A DNA stretch of 64,000 bases from Homalodisca vitripennis (taxonomy: Eukaryota; Arthropoda; Insecta; Hemiptera; Cicadellidae). The position numbers and the translations under genes were made by a program. The DNA is taken from NCBI RefSeq assembly GCF_021130785.1, contig NC_060207.1, positions 5,779,001 to 5,843,000 on the forward strand. Reading direction: 5' to 3'. Shown here one piece after another: positions 61,568-64,000 of this stretch. Position 1 is the stretch's first letter; every line of letters begins with the position of its first letter. A model generated the notes under the pieces. That model did no database searches. It worked only from the letters and a program-made list of their open reading frames with translations, and had not been told where the DNA came from.

Positions 61568-62620
61568 TTATTTTATAGTAAAAGTAACAGTATGTAAAAA
61601 TACTCCTAATTCACAATTTGCATTAAACTTTGTCACCACTTTATACAGTTTCCAATTCAGAAAAAAAGCCACGAACTTGTCCCTTACTGTATAGGCTGCG
61701 TTAGAGCCCCTATTTTCACCCAAAGAAGTAAATCTAACAGGTCTGCCAGTAGTGTTGTCATCATTACTATCTTCTTGGCCATGTGGTAATACTTGTTGTT
61801 CGTCTTCTTTGTCGATGACAATGTTATGCAACAAGCATATGCATTGAACTATGGTGTCAACAAAGTCTGGCTCCACTTCAATGCCTTTCAGCAGCAGTCT
61901 CCATTTGTTGCTAATTATTACCGAATGTGCATTCAATAACCTTGGCGAGCTTTAGAGAGCCGCCTGTTGAACAGCCTTTTAGCCGGATCCAAATTGTCTC
62001 CTGGAAAACGGTCGCATGAGATAAGTTTTGAGTGGGTACGCTTCATCGCCAAGAATAACATGGGGAACCTTTATGTTCGTTCCTGGCAATGGAGCGAATG
62101 ATTGTGAGCCTAACGCTCCTTTTTCAAGATTTTCTGAAAGATACGAATGAGAAAAATTCCTCCGCCACTTTCTTTGCCATAACCGCCAAACATCGACAGC
62201 AATAAACTAATAGTCAGGCCCGGCAACACCTTTCAATACAATCGAGTAATATTGTTTTTAATTTCTAAACATGCTGCCAGAATGTCGTGGGTTTCGTATA
62301 CATACATGTTTACCGTCAACACAGCCTACACAGTTTGGGGAATCTCCATCTTTCCCAAAATCTTTGTTTGATTGATTCAATCTCTTTGGTCTGTTGAGGG
62401 AAAAGCCATGTGGGTAGCTTGCAATTTGTCCAAGATTTGCCTTGCTTGTTTCCTTAACAATCCTCCCAACTGTTACATCAGACATCCTATTAGGTGTACC
62501 CCAATGTCTTGAAAGATGATCCTGTTGCAAAGTACCTGTAATGAAACAAGCCATTATAGCACAGCAAGTAAAAACAACTATGTCAGGGAATCCTACGTCG
62601 GATAGTGCAAAGATTGCCAA
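61568..62620 (-). pseudogene. PIF/Harbinger transposase pseudogene (DDE_Tnp_4, HARBI1-like)
   Basis: On the minus strand, a helix-turn-helix-like segment MSDVTVGRIVKE (about 62470) precedes NCVGCVDGKHVCIRNP (62290-62340, first catalytic Asp). Then come SIVLKGVAGPDY, VILGDEAYPLKTYLMRPF (62010-62065, second Asp), LAKVIECTFG (61930-61970, catalytic Glu) and NKWRLLLKGIEVEPDFVD with ICLLHNIVI (61800-61920). All three acidic residues can be seen, but in different frames, so the gene is dead. Function of the family: cut-and-paste transposition with TTA-type targets. The N-terminus seems short by several tens of residues. No terminal inverted repeats were found. It lies inside the intron of the MADF-BESS gene, on the opposite strand. 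Confidence 0.85.
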
Positions 62621-62685
62621 TGGTTGGAATAAGCTAAATGACGTTAATTTTATCTCAATCCATGGTTAATAGAATTTTTTTTCAG

Positions 62686-63529
62686 TGGCTGAATTGAAAA
62701 AAGAGGTGGAAGGGACTTCGAGATGCATTCAGAAGAGAATACAAAAAATTGCTGAAATCAGGTCAAGAGGCACCTGATGAATTTGAATCCTCGTGGCCAT
62801 TTTTTGATCAAATGCTTTTCATGCGTGACGTTATGGAACCTAGGCAGCTCAAGGGGAACATTCCTCCTCCGGTAAAAGATACTGAAACTGAAACTCTAAG
62901 TATAGATGCTATTGAAGAAGACCTAGAATTAGAGAGCGAAAAAGACGATTCATTGATTGAAAACTCCAAACAGCAACTCTGCAGTTCATCTCAGCGAACC
63001 ACAACTAGCGCCAACTGCACTTCAAAAAATGGGACCACCCCTAACAACTCCGACTAAGGGAAAACTCAAAAGATTGGATTTCGACAGAAATAACAGCGAC
63101 CCGAGGATCTCCAGGAAAGAGCAGCTCAAATAAATAGAAGAGGTCAGTAGATGTCAGTAATGCGCATTTCCTAGAAATTGAGAAAGCTAAGCTCGAATTT
63201 TTTTGAAACATCTGCTTCGTTGAAAAATGACAGTGAACATCAGTTTCTTATAAGCCTGCTACCTTATTTGAAAAATATTCCAGCAAGCCGGCAACTCCAA
63301 GTAAGGAATAAACTTCAGCAGGTTTTGATCGACGAACAAGAACGCAACAGTTTTGTCGCAATCATTACAAGGATCCCTTGCCTTCAACTGTGAATCAATC
63401 ACCTGAACATTCATCTTGGGAGTAATAGTGCGTTACACAGGATACAGTTCCGATGCTACATCCGAATCGTCGTGGGATGTTCCACCAGTAAACTCTCCAT
63501 TGCAAAATTTTGTAACAAATTTTAAGTAA
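62686..63529 (+). pseudogene. MADF-BESS protein, second exon (frameshifted)
   Basis: Follows a TTTTTTTTCAG acceptor. VAELKK, then RWKGLRDAFRREYKKLL, completes the MADF domain. An acidic linker follows (DTETETLSIDAIEEDLELE), then GKLKRLDFDRNNSDP in another frame. FLEIEKAKLEF leads to the BESS motif DSEHQFLISLLPYLKNIP with KLQQVLIDE (63225-63345). The end reads SSDATSESSWDV, then PLQNFVTNFK and a stop at 63529. MADF-BESS proteins of insects bind DNA and are often transcription factors or domesticated transposon proteins (known). Breaks: an A run near 62697, the linker, a stop near 63128, a T run near 63197 and the tail. Two breaks are homopolymers. It may be a dead gene or an intact gene with base errors. 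Confidence 0.75.
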
Positions 63530-64000
63530 AATTTCTCAAAGTTCAAATGTTGCCAACCAATGTAGCTCAAGTTACAATTCACAATTATTTTTTTAAATTA
63601 TTGATTTGTTTTATATACAAACCACAAAAAGGAAGTAATTACTTATTTAATACAAATTAAACTGTAAACGAAGTCTTAAGTAATAAAATATTATAATGTG
63701 TTAAAATTAGTTTAAATATTTTCACTCACCTTAAAGTCACACTTAGACGTTCACTAGGTGAAATCTTCTCCCTAAACTTTGATTCCTTTGAAACACTATG
63801 CTCTATACTATTCAAATGTAATTAAAAAGTGTCTCTTCTCATCCTATAATAGTCAGAAAATTTTGCGGGTTCTCTTTCCAAATCGTTATGTAAATGATTA
63901 TGCTCGCCCATTGTCTTCCTCTTCTGATAAATTGGACTCATCCAACAATACCTTTTCTTACTAGCTGCCATCCGACACCTCAAGAGGTAAGTCTGTCGAA
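63530..64000. other. Unassigned AT-rich DNA to the window edge
   Basis: Nothing recognised. CAAGAGGTAAGTCTG at about 63979 has a strong splice-donor form (AGAG/GTAAGT), which could mark an exon end, but no supporting frame is visible. Confidence 0.3.

Overview
This is AT-rich eukaryotic DNA, almost certainly from an insect. The transposon content points that way: a PIF/Harbinger transposase, a MADF-BESS protein, jockey-type LINEs, RTE-like tails and a Mutator-like transposase of a kind common in insects. A hemipteran is my guess, at low confidence. I recognise no intact, ordinary host gene. The nearest candidate is a broken MADF-BESS gene at 60.99-63.53 kb. The window looks like a repeat-rich gene desert with a few islands of higher-complexity, less AT-rich DNA that could be regulatory.

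Layout: 0-7.6 kb holds a 157-bp array, an AT microsatellite, a 28/29-bp minisatellite and dispersed-repeat copies. 7.65-13.09 kb is a 135-bp satellite of about 39.5 units that stops mid-unit at a regular poly-C tract. 14.06-15.80 kb is a dead Mutator-like transposase. 16.3-22.2 kb holds a 71-bp array, an E-box-rich segment and a 98/110-bp array. 23-32 kb carries RTE-like fragments, a 93-bp array and a decayed LINE. 32.5-49.5 kb has simple repeats, a TIR element with a LINE nested inside it, a 56-bp array, LINE fragments, and complexity islands sharing a CAATTAAAAT-type motif. 50.155-54.749 kb is a complete-looking DNA transposon with 32-bp inverted ends (31/32 identical), iterated subterminal motifs and one three-exon, now broken gene of the DUF7869-like (RNase H/DDE-like) type. 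55-64 kb has more dispersed repeats, a Penelope-like or similar fragment, and the MADF-BESS gene with a Harbinger transposase on the opposite strand inside its intron.

Two dispersed families recur. I call them family A (short, with terminal inverted repeats and a core near TCGTTTCGACATCAGAGACA) and family C (a longer, diverged element of roughly 500 bp). Family A is split by the 4.6-kb transposon, and in two places its sequence lies inside local tandem arrays. At least ten tandem arrays with unrelated units cover roughly 12 kb of the window. Several coding breaks fall in A or T runs, so sequencing error and genuine decay both need to be considered.
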